A stretch of 61,966 nt of DNA from Bacteroidaceae bacterium (GCA_011959205.1 BLLV01000061.1:1-61966); one strand, 5' to 3'. Shown: positions 17,222 through 26,242, counted from the stretch's first letter. The notes: a model not told the origin generated them from the sequence alone. Translations and numbers: made by a program.

Positions 17222-19435
17222 ATGGAAGAAAAAGCTTTTTTCACAGCCAAAGAGCGTGAGCAACTGTTCGCCCTCTATAAACGATTGCTGCAATTATCTG
17301 GCGACACCTTGCAGAAGGGTGATTGCCACAAGTTAAAAATACACCTTATAAAAGCAGTTGCCGAAGGTAACCTGCCACGAAATTGTTTCGGGATGAATCC
17401 TATCATCAAAGATATGCAGACCGCCGTCATCGTGGCTGAAGAAATTGGGATGAAACGGGCTTCCATCCTGGGGATCATGCTGCACGAATCGGTAAAGAAC
17501 CATTTATGCACCTTAGCATCTGTACAACAGGAATATGGAGAGGATGTAGCGGGGATCATACGCGGCCTTGTGAAAATTAATGAGCTATACTCCAAAAGTC
17601 CTACCATAGAATCGGAGAATTTTCGCAACCTGCTACTCTCTTTCGCCGAGGACATGCGTGTTATCCTGATTATCATTGCAGACCGCGTAAACCTGATGCG
17701 GCAGATAAAGGAAACTCCCAATATGGAAGCACGTACCCAGGTAGCCAACGAAGCCGCCTATCTGTACGCACCGCTGGCACACAAGCTGGGACTGTACAAA
17801 CTGAAATCGGAGTTGGAAGATCTTTCCTTGAAATATACCGAACACGATGTGTATTATCATATAAAGGACAAACTGAACGAAACGAAAGCTTCTCGTGACA
17901 AATACATAGCCGCCTTTATCGAACCGATACAGCATAAGCTGGAAGAAGCAGGATTAAAGTTCCACATGAAAGGGCGTACCAAGTCCATCCATTCCATCTA
18001 TCAGAAAATGAAGAAACAGAAATGTCCCTTCGAAGGAGTGTATGACTTGTTTGCCATCCGAATCATTCTGGAGTCTCCCGTCGACAAGGAAAAACAAGAA
18101 TGCTGGCAAGTATATTCCATTGTGACCGATATGTATATGCCCAATCCCAAACGTCTGCGCGACTGGCTCTCCGTACCCAAAAGTAACGGATACGAATCCT
18201 TGCACACCACTGTAATGGGGCCTGAAGGCAAATGGGTGGAAGTACAGATACGCACCGAACGCATGGACGAGATAGCGGAACGTGGCCTGGCAGCCCACTG
18301 GCGTTACAAAGGCGTAAAAGGAGAAAGCGGTCTGGATGAATGGCTGACCTCCATCCGGGAAACGCTGGAGAACGCCGACAGTGACCTGGAAGTGATGGAC
18401 CAGTTCAAACTGGAGTTATACGAAGACGAAGTATTCGTATTCACCCCCAAAGGCGACTTGTACAAGATGCCGAAAGGAGCGACCGTACTGGACTTTGCCT
18501 TCGCTATCCACAGCAAACTAGGTTCTAAATGCATCGGAGCAAAGGTGAACGGAAAGAACGCACAATTAAAGCAAACGCTGAACAGCGGCGACCAGGTAGA
18601 AGTCATGACCTCGAATACCCAGACGCCCAAACGCGACTGGCTGAATATCGTCACCACTTCGAAGGCAAGAACCAAAATACGCCAAGCAATCAAAGAGATA
18701 GAGGCTCGCCAGACAGAATTCGCCAAAGAAACCATAGAACGTAAATTCAAGAACCGCAAGCTGGAATATGATGAAGCAGTGATGATGCGCCTAATAAAAA
18801 AGTTGGGATACAAAACCGTAACCGAGTTCTATCAGGATATAGCCAACGAGACAAAAGATGCGAACGACGTCATCGAAAAATACCTGGAACTGAAGAAAAA
18901 AGAAACGGAAAACCGGGAAGATATTGTCTATCGAAGCGCCGAGAACTTCAGTATGCAGGCTGTACAGGACGACAAAACCTTCAAAGAAGACGTGCTGGTC
19001 ATTGATCAGAATTTGAAAGGACTGGACTTCAAATTAGCCAAATGCTGCAACCCTATCTATGGCGATGACGTTTTCGGGTTTGTAACCATCAGCGGAGGAA
19101 TCAAAATACACCGTACCGACTGCCCTAACGCACGGGAGTTGCAATCACGTTTCGCCTACCGCATCGTAAAGGCGCGTTGGGCTGGAAAGAGCCACGGCAA
19201 ACAATACCCCATCACGCTGCGCATCGTCGGTCATGATGATATAGGAATTGTGACAAATATCACCTCCATTATCAATAAGGAAAACGATATCCTGCTCCGT
19301 TCCATCAGCATCGACTCGCACGACGGGCTGTTCAGCGGCATGATGACCGTAATGGTAGATGACACTTCAAAACTGGAATCATTAGTAAAAAAGATAAAAA
19401 CAGTAAAAGGAGTAAAACAGGTAAACAGAGGATAA
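17222..19435 (+). CDS. relA: RelA/SpoT homologue, probably synthetase-only (p)ppGpp synthase
   Basis: A 737-residue long-form RSH protein. In order: HD-type region (about 45-160); synthetase domain with GRTKSIHSIYQKM (about 248), the DLFAIRI segment and EVQIRTERMDEIAERGLAAHW; TGS domain (about 400-460, VFTPKGDLYKMPKGATVLDFAF); a zinc-finger-like region with KCCNP and HRTDCPNA; and an ACT domain (about 660-737). In the HD region the canonical HD and ED residues are replaced: the site reads LHESVKNH where hydrolases have a LHD(T/V)xEDT pattern, while ADR is kept. Hydrolysis is therefore probably lost, making this the RelA-like stringent response synthase of the two long RSH proteins usual in Bacteroides. 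The partner SpoT is not in this window. Confidence 0.9.
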   Translation: MEEKAFFTAKEREQLFALYKRLLQLSGDTLQKGDCHKLKIHLIKAVAEGNLPRNCFGMNPIIKDMQTAVIVAEEIGMKRASILGIMLHESVKNHLCTLASVQQEYGEDVAGIIRGLVKINELYSKSPTIESENFRNLLLSFAEDMRVILIIIADRVNLMRQIKETPNMEARTQVANEAAYLYAPLAHKLGLYKLKSELEDLSLKYTEHDVYYHIKDKLNETKASRDKYIAAFIEPIQHKLEEAGLKFHMKGRTKSIHSIYQKMKKQKCPFEGVYDLFAIRIILESPVDKEKQECWQVYSIVTDMYMPNPKRLRDWLSVPKSNGYESLHTTVMGPEGKWVEVQIRTERMDEIAERGLAAHWRYKGVKGESGLDEWLTSIRETLENADSDLEVMDQFKLELYEDEVFVFTPKGDLYKMPKGATVLDFAFAIHSKLGSKCIGAKVNGKNAQLKQTLNSGDQVEVMTSNTQTPKRDWLNIVTTSKARTKIRQAIKEIEARQTEFAKETIERKFKNRKLEYDEAVMMRLIKKLGYKTVTEFYQDIANETKDANDVIEKYLELKKKETENREDIVYRSAENFSMQAVQDDKTFKEDVLVIDQNLKGLDFKLAKCCNPIYGDDVFGFVTISGGIKIHRTDCPNARELQSRFAYRIVKARWAGKSHGKQYPITLRIVGHDDIGIVTNITSIINKENDILLRSISIDSHDGLFSGMMTVMVDDTSKLESLVKKIKTVKGVKQVNRG

Positions 19436-19456
19436 ACCCACCCCAAGCTTAAAAAA

Positions 19457-19810
19457 ATGAATGAACTGCATAAACGACTAAAAAGCTTTACATACGCCTG
19501 GAAAGGCGTATGTAGTTTTTTAAGTAAGGAACACAATGCCTGGATACATTGCACAGCCATCATCGCTGTAACCATTGCAGGCATCTGGTTTGAAATAACA
19601 CGCACCGAATGGCTTGTCATCCTCCTATGCTTTGCAATGGTACTGGCTGCCGAAGCATTCAACACAGCCATAGAACGCCTGGTCAACCTGGTATCCCCAA
19701 ACTACCATCCTGTAGCCGGAGACGTAAAGGACATAGCAGCAGGAGCCGTACTGATTTGCGCCATCTTTACTGCCATCATAGGGCTGATTATCTTTGTTCC
19801 TTATTTTTAA
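19457..19810 (+). CDS. dgkA: diacylglycerol/undecaprenol kinase (DgkA family)
   Basis: A 117-residue integral membrane kinase with three membrane helices (about 33-50, 55-72 and 95-115). The family signature EAFNTAIERLVNLV lies at about residues 70-83, and the downstream KDIAAGAVLI corresponds to KDxxxxAVL of DgkA. It phosphorylates diacylglycerol or undecaprenol at the inner membrane; which substrate is used cannot be read from sequence. It begins 21 bases after the relA-type stop. A textbook intrinsic terminator lies inside its own codons 11-22 (19489-19521), so its expression likely depends on readthrough or antitermination. Confidence 0.92.
   Translation: MNELHKRLKSFTYAWKGVCSFLSKEHNAWIHCTAIIAVTIAGIWFEITRTEWLVILLCFAMVLAAEAFNTAIERLVNLVSPNYHPVAGDVKDIAAGAVLICAIFTAIIGLIIFVPYF
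19489..19521 (+). terminator. intrinsic terminator inside the dgkA coding sequence
   Basis: A perfect 10-bp stem, TACATACGCC with GGCGTATGTA, and a 6-nt loop are followed by G and TTTTTT. It lies 30-65 bases into the dgkA reading frame and is the only terminator-like structure seen downstream of the relA-type gene. Confidence 0.75.
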
Positions 19811-19903
19811 AGGTGTTAATTTACCATTTATTTCACTAACAGTTAAAGACCTTTTATAAAAAAACAGTAATTTAGCCCCGATAATTTTTAAACAGTGGAA
19901 CGA

Positions 19904-20317
19904 ATGAAGAAAATTTTGCTTTCAACATTATTGTTGATTATAGGGTTAACCACATACGCAGCCGTATGGCAATCTCAAGGAGAAGCTGAAATAACCTTTG
20001 AGAAAACAACACATAATTTCGGTTCATTTCCCGAGTCTAGCCCGAAAGTTACCTGTGTTTTCAAATTCAAAAATTCGGGAGACGGCCCCTTGGTCATCCA
20101 TCAAGCGATCGCATCTTGCGGATGTACTGTTCCCCAATATCCTAAAGAACCCATCAAACCAGGTGAAAGCGGACAGATAACAGTGACTTATAATGGAGCC
20201 GGCAAATTTCCGGGACATTTCAAGAAATCAATCACCATCCGCACAAACGGGAAAAATGAAATGACACGTCTTTATATAGAAGGTGACATGACCCCGAAAG
20301 GCACAACTGCAGAATAA
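19904..20317 (+). CDS. exported DUF1573 domain protein
   Basis: A 137-residue protein with a signal peptide (about residues 1-20) and one Ig-like DUF1573 domain. Family motifs are THNFGSFPE, CVFKFKNSGDGPLVI and the SCGCTVPQYPKEPIKPGESG core, whose Cys pair is typical of the family. Function is unknown; members are common in Bacteroidetes envelopes. The ATG at 19904 is chosen over an upstream GTG at 19895, because MKKILLS is a normal signal-peptide start. It is followed by a strong terminator and appears to be a single-gene unit. A near-consensus -7 box, TAATTTAG, lies at about 19868-19875. Confidence 0.88.
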   Translation: MKKILLSTLLLIIGLTTYAAVWQSQGEAEITFEKTTHNFGSFPESSPKVTCVFKFKNSGDGPLVIHQAIASCGCTVPQYPKEPIKPGESGQITVTYNGAGKFPGHFKKSITIRTNGKNEMTRLYIEGDMTPKGTTAE

Positions 20318-20338
20318 AATTTTCACATCATAAGAGAG

Positions 20339-20390
20339 AGAGGATGTATCAAAGCAAAAGAAGATTCGAGTTTGATACATCCTCTTTTTA
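20339..20390 (+). terminator. terminator after the DUF1573 gene
   Basis: A 15-bp perfect stem (AGAGGATGTATCAAA with TTTGATACATCCTCT) and a 17-nt loop are followed by TTTTTA. Confidence 0.88.
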
Positions 20391-20527
20391 TATCCGAAAA
20401 ACACTGCCCCGCCTGCCTGTATGCAAGTAAAGACAAAAAAATAAGAAAAAAAGAACATTTTTCCCCAATAATAAGCCACTCTTATTCTAATTAAAATGAC
20501 GTACTTTGCAGCAAATTTAAGAGAACA

Positions 20528-21334
20528 ATGACAAACAGACTATTATTTTTTGTCCTAATGGCCTTATCCTTCAGTGGCTGCGACATGCTGGAAACCCATC
20601 CATACGATGTACATATTACAGGAGAAAGAGAACTGACCAACAAAAACATCCAATTGATAGAAAACAAAATGCAAGGCAAAAAAACAATCCGCTTTGCCAT
20701 GATCAGTGACACCCAAAGATGGTATAACTCTACCGAAGACGTTGTAAAAGCCATCAACGCCCATGGCGACATAGACTTTGTCATTCATGGAGGAGACCAG
20801 TCCGACTTTGGAGTCACAAAAGAATTTGTATGGATGCGGGATATATTCAATAAATTCCAGATGCCCTACGTATGCCTTTTAGGTAATCACGACTGTCTGG
20901 GTACAGGTGAAGACGCATACAGAGCTATTTATGGAAATCCTAATTTCGCCTTCACTGCCGGAAACGTACGCTTTATCTGCCTCAACACCAATGCTATGGA
21001 GTATGATTACTCAGAGCCAGTACCCGATTTCAACTTTATAGAAAATGAACTAAACAACCTGCCATCTGAAGTAGAAAAGACCGTATTCGCTATGCACGTA
21101 AAACCTTTTGAATTCATATTCAACAACAATGTAGCAAAAATTTTCCAACTATACGTCAACCAGTTCCCCCAAGTCCAGTTCTGTCTTTACGGACACGAAC
21201 ACCAGCTTACGGTAGATGATTTGTTTGACGATGGAATTCTATACTTCCAATGCCCCTGCATAGACAAACGCATCTACTTATTATTCACTATTAAAGAAGA
21301 TGGAACCTACGATTATGAGACCGTTGAATTTTAA
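20528..21334 (+). CDS. calcineurin-like metallophosphoesterase lipoprotein
   Basis: A 268-residue exported lipoprotein with lipobox SFSGC (Cys near residue 18). The dimetal phosphoesterase motifs appear in order: SDTQ (about 60), GGDQSD (about 89), GNHD (about 122) and GHEHQ (about 224). The MHVK segment supplies another His. Such enzymes cut phosphate mono- or diesters; the substrate is not predictable. Its 3' end overlaps the next gene by 20 bases (from the ATG at 21315), so the two are translationally coupled. The pair may therefore act together at the outer membrane, which is inference. Confidence 0.85.
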   Translation: MTNRLLFFVLMALSFSGCDMLETHPYDVHITGERELTNKNIQLIENKMQGKKTIRFAMISDTQRWYNSTEDVVKAINAHGDIDFVIHGGDQSDFGVTKEFVWMRDIFNKFQMPYVCLLGNHDCLGTGEDAYRAIYGNPNFAFTAGNVRFICLNTNAMEYDYSEPVPDFNFIENELNNLPSEVEKTVFAMHVKPFEFIFNNNVAKIFQLYVNQFPQVQFCLYGHEHQLTVDDLFDDGILYFQCPCIDKRIYLLFTIKEDGTYDYETVEF

Positions 21335-22061
21335 AAAGATTTTTCTGAACCTGCTGTGGCCACTGTTGCCCTTTACAGCACAAGCACAAGAAAATAAAGC
21401 ACTTCACTCAATTTTATCCAAAGACAGCATACTTATCTCCTCTCCTTCTGTCCAAAACCAAGAGGAAGATATTGTAACCCAAATGCCAAACCGGCACCAT
21501 AAATACGACAAGCGCGTACACCGTTACAGGCGTGCATGGGAAGCTTTGATTCCCACTCATACCAAATTACAGTACGCCGGTGGAATGGGTCTGTTATCCT
21601 GGGGCATAGGATGGGATTATGGAAAAAGAGGCCAATGGGAAACCGATCTTCTTTTAGGATTCATCCCCCGCTACTCATCCAAACATTTCAAGATAACCAT
21701 GACCTTGAAACAGAATTATATCCCATGGAGTATCTGGCTGGGCAAAGACTTCTCGCTGGAACCGCTGACTACCGGATTCTATTTCAACACCGTATTCAGC
21801 GATGATTTCTGGACAAGCGAGCCCGAACGTTATCCCCATGGATACTACGGATTTTCCACCCGTATTCGCACCCATGTCTTTCTGGGACAGCGCGTCCGTT
21901 TCGATGTGCCCGAAAAGTACCGGAAGTTCTCTAAAAGCATCACCGCATTCTACGAAATCAGCACATGCGATTTATACGTTGTCAGTGCGGCCAACAACAG
22001 TTATTTGAAACCCGATGACTATCTGAGACTATCATTTGGATTGAAATTTCAGATATTCTAA
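21315..22061 (+). CDS. probable outer membrane protein coupled to the phosphoesterase
   Basis: About 248 residues with a signal peptide ending near TAQAQE (start ATG at 21315 chosen; an in-frame ATG at 21300 would add five residues before the signal). The mature protein has a linker with several Arg/His/Tyr residues. This is followed by aromatic-rich alternating strands (GGMGLLSWGIGWDYGKRG and similar) and a terminal KFQIF, consistent with a small outer membrane beta-barrel. I do not recognise a named family. It overlaps the phosphoesterase stop by 20 bases. Confidence 0.7.
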   Translation: MRPLNFKKIFLNLLWPLLPFTAQAQENKALHSILSKDSILISSPSVQNQEEDIVTQMPNRHHKYDKRVHRYRRAWEALIPTHTKLQYAGGMGLLSWGIGWDYGKRGQWETDLLLGFIPRYSSKHFKITMTLKQNYIPWSIWLGKDFSLEPLTTGFYFNTVFSDDFWTSEPERYPHGYYGFSTRIRTHVFLGQRVRFDVPEKYRKFSKSITAFYEISTCDLYVVSAANNSYLKPDDYLRLSFGLKFQIF

Positions 22062-22146
22062 TCAAACCATGAGGATGTTTCTCTATTTTTTTACTATTTT
22101 TGGGCATTTATTATGATAAATTTCAAAAATAACAACATAGAGAAAC

Positions 22147-24138
22147 ATGAAACAAGAAGAAGAAAAATCGGTTGGATTGCCCGATAACGCATTCCGACCT
22201 CTGAAACCGGGGGAACAATATCACCCCATCATGTCACCAAACAAAAAATATCCCGAAGTAAACCTATGGTCTGTGTTATGGGGTATCGCCATGGCGGTAT
22301 TATTCTCGGCGGCCGCAGCTTACTTGGGCTTAAAGGTTGGACAGGTTTTTGAAGCCGCCATCCCTATCGCCATCATCGCCGTAGGTGTATCGGGAGCCGC
22401 CAAGCGTAAAAATGCGTTAGGTGAGAATGTCATCATCCAATCCATCGGTGCCTGTTCGGGAGTCATAGTGGCAGGAGCCATCTTCACATTGCCCGCCCTT
22501 TATATATTGCAGGATAAATACCCCGAAATGACAGTCAATTTCTTTCAGATGTTTGTCAGCTCACTGCTGGGAGGTATTCTGGGAATCCTGTTCCTCATCC
22601 CCTTCCGTAAATATTTCGTCAGCGACAAACATGGCGAATATCCCTTCCCCGAAGCCACTGCCAGTACGCAAGTGCTTGTTTCCGGCGAAAAAGGCGGAAG
22701 CCAGGCAAAGCCGTTGCTTTTTGCAGGACTAATAGGAGGTCTGTACGATTTCATTGTAGCCACATTCGGTTGGTGGAATGAAAACTTCACCACCCGCGTA
22801 TGCGGCTGGGGTGAGATGGTTGCCGAAAAAGCCAAACTGGTGATAAAAATAAACACCGGTGCAGCAGTATTAGGCTTAGGCTATATTGTCGGCTTGAAAT
22901 ACGCAGCTATCATTTGTGCCGGTTCATTGGTGGTATGGCTGGTAATTGTTCCGGGCATGGCCCTGTTATTCGGCGATCAAGTGCTGAATGCATGGAATCC
23001 GGCCTTGACACAAACCATCAGCGAAATGTCACCCGAACTTATATTCAAGGAATATGCCAAAAGTATCGGTATCGGTGGTATCGCCATGGCCGGTGTGATC
23101 GGTATCGTGCGCTCATGGGGCATTATAAAAAGTGCTGTGGGACTGGCCGCCAAAGAGATGGGCGGCAAGAAAGTGGAAACAAACGTCATCCGCACGCAGA
23201 AAGACCTTTCCATGAAAGTGATCGCCTTCGGATCCATCTTCACTATCCTACTGATCTTACTGTTCTTCTTTTTTGATGTGATGCATGGAAATGTATTACA
23301 TAGCATTGTAGCCATCCTGCTCGTAGCCGGCATTGCATTCCTGTTTACCACCGTAGCAGCCAACGCTATCGCCATAGTCGGTACCAACCCGGTATCGGGA
23401 ATGACACTGATGACACTGATACTTGCCTCAGTAGTGATGGTTGCCGTAGGGCTGAAAGGTGCTACCGGCATGGTTGCCGCACTGGTTATGGGTGGTGTGG
23501 TTTGTACGGCACTCTCCATGGCAGGCGGGTTCATCACAGACTTGAAAATAGGTTACTGGCTGGGAAGTACTCCTGCCAAACAGGAAGCATGGAAATTCCT
23601 CGGTACACTGGTATCGGCAGCAACAGTGGGCGGCGTCATCATGATCCTGAACAAGACCTACGGTTTCTCCACCGGCGCATTGGCAGCTCCGCAGGCCAAC
23701 GCGATGGCAGCCGTAATAGACCCGTTGATGAACGGTGTAGGTGCTCCTTGGCTGCTTTACGAAATAGGTGCCGTACTGGCATTGGTGCTGACCTACTTCA
23801 AAGTACCCGCACTGGCTTTTGCGCTGGGTATGTTCATTCCACTGGAATTAAACCTGCCGTTGCTGGTAGGCGGAGCGGTGAGCTGGTATGTCACAACCCG
23901 TAGCAAAGACGAGGCTGTGAACGCCGAACGTGGGGAGAAGGGAACTTTGCTGGCATCCGGATTCATAGCCGGAGGCGCATTGATGGGGGTTGTCAGTGCC
24001 GCCATGCGCTTTGGCGGTATCAATCTGATCAATGAAGAATGGTTGAGTAACCCATTGAGCGAAGTGCTGTCAATAGCCGCCTATATCCTCCTGATTATAT
24101 GGCTGGTCAAAGCTAGTATGCATATCAAGAAAAAATAA
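22147..24138 (+). CDS. OPT family oligopeptide transporter
   Basis: A 663-residue protein with about 15 hydrophobic segments, matching the OPT superfamily (proton-coupled uptake of oligopeptides or metal-peptide complexes). Features seen: an N-terminal soluble tail with the FRPLKPGEQYHPIM segment, the SAAAAYLGLKVGQVFEAAIP helix, a PFPEATAST motif (about 170), the GGLYDFI segment and NPVSGMTLMTL. The bacterial subgroup of this size is usually described as an oligopeptide transporter, but substrates are mostly untested. A -7 box TATTTTTG lies at 22095-22102. It is a single-gene unit; an esterase relic follows. Confidence 0.9.
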   Translation: MKQEEEKSVGLPDNAFRPLKPGEQYHPIMSPNKKYPEVNLWSVLWGIAMAVLFSAAAAYLGLKVGQVFEAAIPIAIIAVGVSGAAKRKNALGENVIIQSIGACSGVIVAGAIFTLPALYILQDKYPEMTVNFFQMFVSSLLGGILGILFLIPFRKYFVSDKHGEYPFPEATASTQVLVSGEKGGSQAKPLLFAGLIGGLYDFIVATFGWWNENFTTRVCGWGEMVAEKAKLVIKINTGAAVLGLGYIVGLKYAAIICAGSLVVWLVIVPGMALLFGDQVLNAWNPALTQTISEMSPELIFKEYAKSIGIGGIAMAGVIGIVRSWGIIKSAVGLAAKEMGGKKVETNVIRTQKDLSMKVIAFGSIFTILLILLFFFFDVMHGNVLHSIVAILLVAGIAFLFTTVAANAIAIVGTNPVSGMTLMTLILASVVMVAVGLKGATGMVAALVMGGVVCTALSMAGGFITDLKIGYWLGSTPAKQEAWKFLGTLVSAATVGGVIMILNKTYGFSTGALAAPQANAMAAVIDPLMNGVGAPWLLYEIGAVLALVLTYFKVPALAFALGMFIPLELNLPLLVGGAVSWYVTTRSKDEAVNAERGEKGTLLASGFIAGGALMGVVSAAMRFGGINLINEEWLSNPLSEVLSIAAYILLIIWLVKASMHIKKK

Positions 24139-24164
24139 CCTTTTTTTTGAAGAGGGAACATCAA

Positions 24165-24351
24165 CCTTTGAAAGGTGACGCCAGAGCTGTACCCGTCAGT
24201 AACAGTGTGAACTATTACTTGGCGCTAATAAAGAATAAAGTTCCCGTTTCCTTACACACCTATCCTATACGGCTGGGGCTTCCGTGACGGCTTCACCTAT
24301 AAGCGCCAATGGACAGGAGAATTAGAAAAATGGCTGAAAGAAATACGGTAA
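24165..24351 (+). pseudogene. C-terminal relic of an alpha/beta hydrolase (esterase type)
   Basis: Conceptual translation gives GDARAVPVSNSVNYYLALIK and then a TYP segment in one frame (24174-about 24264). After a small deletion it continues as GWGFRDGFTYKRQW and ELEKWLKEIR to a stop in a second frame (about 24273-24351). This is the end of an acetylesterase/dienelactone hydrolase-like protein: the Asp loop (DDRAVPVxNS), the YPxGGHGWGF stretch with the catalytic His, and the C-terminal helix. The GGH part, including the catalytic His, is lost at the frameshift, and no N-terminal part is present. It is clearly a non-functional fragment. Confidence 0.75.
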
Positions 24352-24421
24352 AAAAGCAAGGAAATGTGTCAAGGCTAAAATAACTGTTCCAAAAAAGTTA
24401 CAGATAGTAATTATAACACTT

Positions 24422-24472
24422 AAAAGGGTCGAATCAAGCTCTGTATAGAGTAATGATACGACCCTTTCTTTA
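24422..24472 (+). terminator. terminator downstream of the OPT gene and esterase relic
   Basis: A 9-bp stem, AAAGGGTCG (24423-24431) with CGACCCTTT (24459-24467), is followed by CTTTAG. The T-run is modest. The stretch 24473-24609 up to the ferritin stop holds no supported gene. Confidence 0.6.
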
Positions 24473-24609
24473 GTCTTTTAAGATGCCCAAATTTCAGATT
24501 ATAAGTTCATATTTTCAAAAACTGAGTTTTGACACACTTTCTATTTCCGATAAACACCTGCATCTTTATCTGCAGAAGATAAAAGACAGGCATTCGTTTC
24601 TTTTATCGC

Positions 24610-25092
24610 TTATTTTCTTGCACCAAGCTGAATATCCAAATGGTACAAAGCCACGTCACCACCCAGCTTGATCTTGTCCAAAATACCTTGAGCAGTAGCT
24701 TCCTCTTCCACCTGCTCGCGTACAAATCCCCACAAGAAATCCTGAGAAGCCTTGTCCTTTTCAGCAGAAGCAACATCTACCAATTTATCAATCAATTCGG
24801 AAACATGGCATTCATGCTTGTATACATGCTCGAACACATCCAGCGGAGAAGCCCATTCCTGAGGAACAGCATCCACAGCCCCCACCTTGGCTTGTCCGCC
24901 ACGTTTCATCACATATTGCGCCAACATATCAGCGTGATCATTCTCCTCATGAGCCTGCGCTTTCATCCATGAAGCAAAACCTTCATAGCCTTTCGCAGCG
25001 AAGAAATAAGACATGGAAAGATAAAGATTGGCCGACCACATTTCGGCTACAATCTGAGCATTAATTGCGTCTTGTAATTTTTGTGAAATCAT
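24610..25092 (-). CDS. ftnA: ferritin
   Basis: A 160-residue ferritin of normal bacterial length, forming a 24-subunit iron storage shell. Ferroxidase residues are visible: Glu in the first helix (NAQIVAEMWSANLYLSMSYFF, Glu near 17), EENDHADM with Glu and His (about 49-54), Glu near 94 (HECHVSELI context) and the EQVEEEATAQ stretch in the fourth helix (about 126-135). A -7 box TATATTTG lies on the minus strand at 25126-25133. It is a single-gene unit. In anaerobes ferritin also limits iron-driven oxidative damage, which fits the nearby manganese catalase cluster, but the two are not in one operon. Confidence 0.96.
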   Translation of the reverse strand: MISQKLQDAINAQIVAEMWSANLYLSMSYFFAAKGYEGFASWMKAQAHEENDHADMLAQYVMKRGGQAKVGAVDAVPQEWASPLDVFEHVYKHECHVSELIDKLVDVASAEKDKASQDFLWGFVREQVEEEATAQGILDKIKLGGDVALYHLDIQLGARK

Positions 25093-25204
25093 AATTCTTT
25101 TGTTTTAGTTAAATTGTAACTGTTGCAAATATATAATTTTTCTAGCAACTACCACTATGTCTGTTCATATTTTCATAAAAATTATACTTTATCTCATTCA
25201 AATC

Positions 25205-25235
25205 TTTGTGGTTCAAAAGAAAAGTCTTATCTTTG
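25205..25235 (+). promoter_or_regulatory. promoter of rpsP
   Basis: A perfect -33 TTTG (25205-25208) and a perfect -7 TATCTTTG (25228-25235) are spaced 19 bp, the ideal Bacteroides vegetative promoter. A leader of about 55 nt follows before the ATG. Confidence 0.8.
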
Positions 25236-25298
25236 CTCCCGCTAATACGGGTTATTAGCACTAATTCAAATCATTAATTATAAAAACATTATTTAGAA

Positions 25299-25841
25299 AT
25301 GGCAACTAAAATCAGATTGCAAAGAAACGGACGCAAAAGCTATGCGTTTTATTCAATCGTTATCGCAGACGTAAGAGCTCCACGTGATGGTAAATTTACT
25401 GAAAAGATTGGTACTTATAACCCTAATACCAATCCTGCCACAGTAGATTTGAATTTTGAACGCGCACTTCATTGGGTAATGTGCGGTGCACAGCCTACTG
25501 ACACAGTACGTAACATCCTGTCAAAAGAAGGTGTTTACATGAAAAAACACTTGCTGGGCGGTGTTGCCAAAGGCGCATTTACAGAAGCTGAAGCTGAAGC
25601 TAAATTCGAAGCTTGGAAGAACAACAAACAATCCGGTCTGGTTACTTTGAAGGCTAAACTGGACGAAGCAAAGAAAGCTGAAGCAAAAGCCCGTTTGGAA
25701 GCTGAAAAGAAAGTAAATGAAGAAATTGCCAAGAAAGTAGCTGAAAAGAAAGCTGCTGAAGCTGCCGCCAAGGCTGAAGCAGAAGCCGCTAATACTCCGG
25801 CGGAAGAAGTACCTGCTACTGAAGCTACTGCTGAAGCATAA
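25299..25841 (+). CDS. rpsP: 30S ribosomal protein S16 with long C-terminal tail
   Basis: A 180-residue S16. The first ~80 residues are the normal S16 fold ([21 protein letters not shown], then the [13 protein letters not shown] motif). The second half (about 105-180) is a low-complexity Ala/Lys/Glu tail, predicted helical, ending in a Pro/Ala/Thr-rich acidic segment. Most bacterial S16 proteins are about 80-100 residues; long tails are usual in Bacteroidetes. It is a single-gene unit with an ideal promoter and a strong terminator, unlike the rpsP-rimM-trmD-rplS operon of many bacteria. Confidence 0.96.
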   Translation: MATKIRLQRNGRKSYAFYSIVIADVRAPRDGKFTEKIGTYNPNTNPATVDLNFERALHWVMCGAQPTDTVRNILSKEGVYMKKHLLGGVAKGAFTEAEAEAKFEAWKNNKQSGLVTLKAKLDEAKKAEAKARLEAEKKVNEEIAKKVAEKKAAEAAAKAEAEAANTPAEEVPATEATAEA

Positions 25842-25866
25842 TTCAATTTTACTTCAAAAAAACAAG

Positions 25867-25899
25867 AGGTTGTGCTAAAAGATTGGCACAACCTTTTTT
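25867..25899 (+). terminator. terminator after rpsP
   Basis: A 9-bp GC-rich stem (AGGTTGTGC with GCACAACCT) and a 10-nt loop are followed by TTTTT. Confidence 0.9.
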
Positions 25900-26242
25900 A
25901 TGTTTTACATTCTGCTATTTATCCATTTGGCAATGTAATGAGCCTCTTTCTTTTATCAGTTTAGCACACATTTGTCTAAACACATCCCCTCCAGCCTTAT
26001 ACACACGATGCAAACCGGGGTGTCCACAGTTATGTTTTCATCGATTCTTTGTGGAAAAAGAACGGTTTGATTGAGAATGTAAGAACGAAAATGAACTTTT
26101 CCATAACGAAAACTTTGGGTAATAACAAAGCCTAGGCTTGAAAAAGTCTGGGCTTTGTGCATAAAAAGATTGTACCAACATTTTGACACCTCATTCCTTT
26201 GTATCGGGATACCATTATACAATATAAACAGCTATGCAACCA
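25900..26242. other. gene-free stretch between rpsP and a small membrane protein gene
   Basis: I see no supported gene here. The only structure is a hairpin at about 26125-26158 (ACAAAGCC with GGCTTTGT, extended by imperfect pairing). It lacks a following T-run and could be a transcript end for the leftward cluster. Confidence 0.4.

Noticed and set aside
19895..19903. GTG start for the DUF1573 protein
   Set aside because: It would add three residues before a perfectly normal signal-peptide start at ATG 19904.
25956..26222. 88-codon leftward frame after rpsP
   Set aside because: Composition is irregular, no known pattern, and it overlaps a hairpin likely to be a transcript end.
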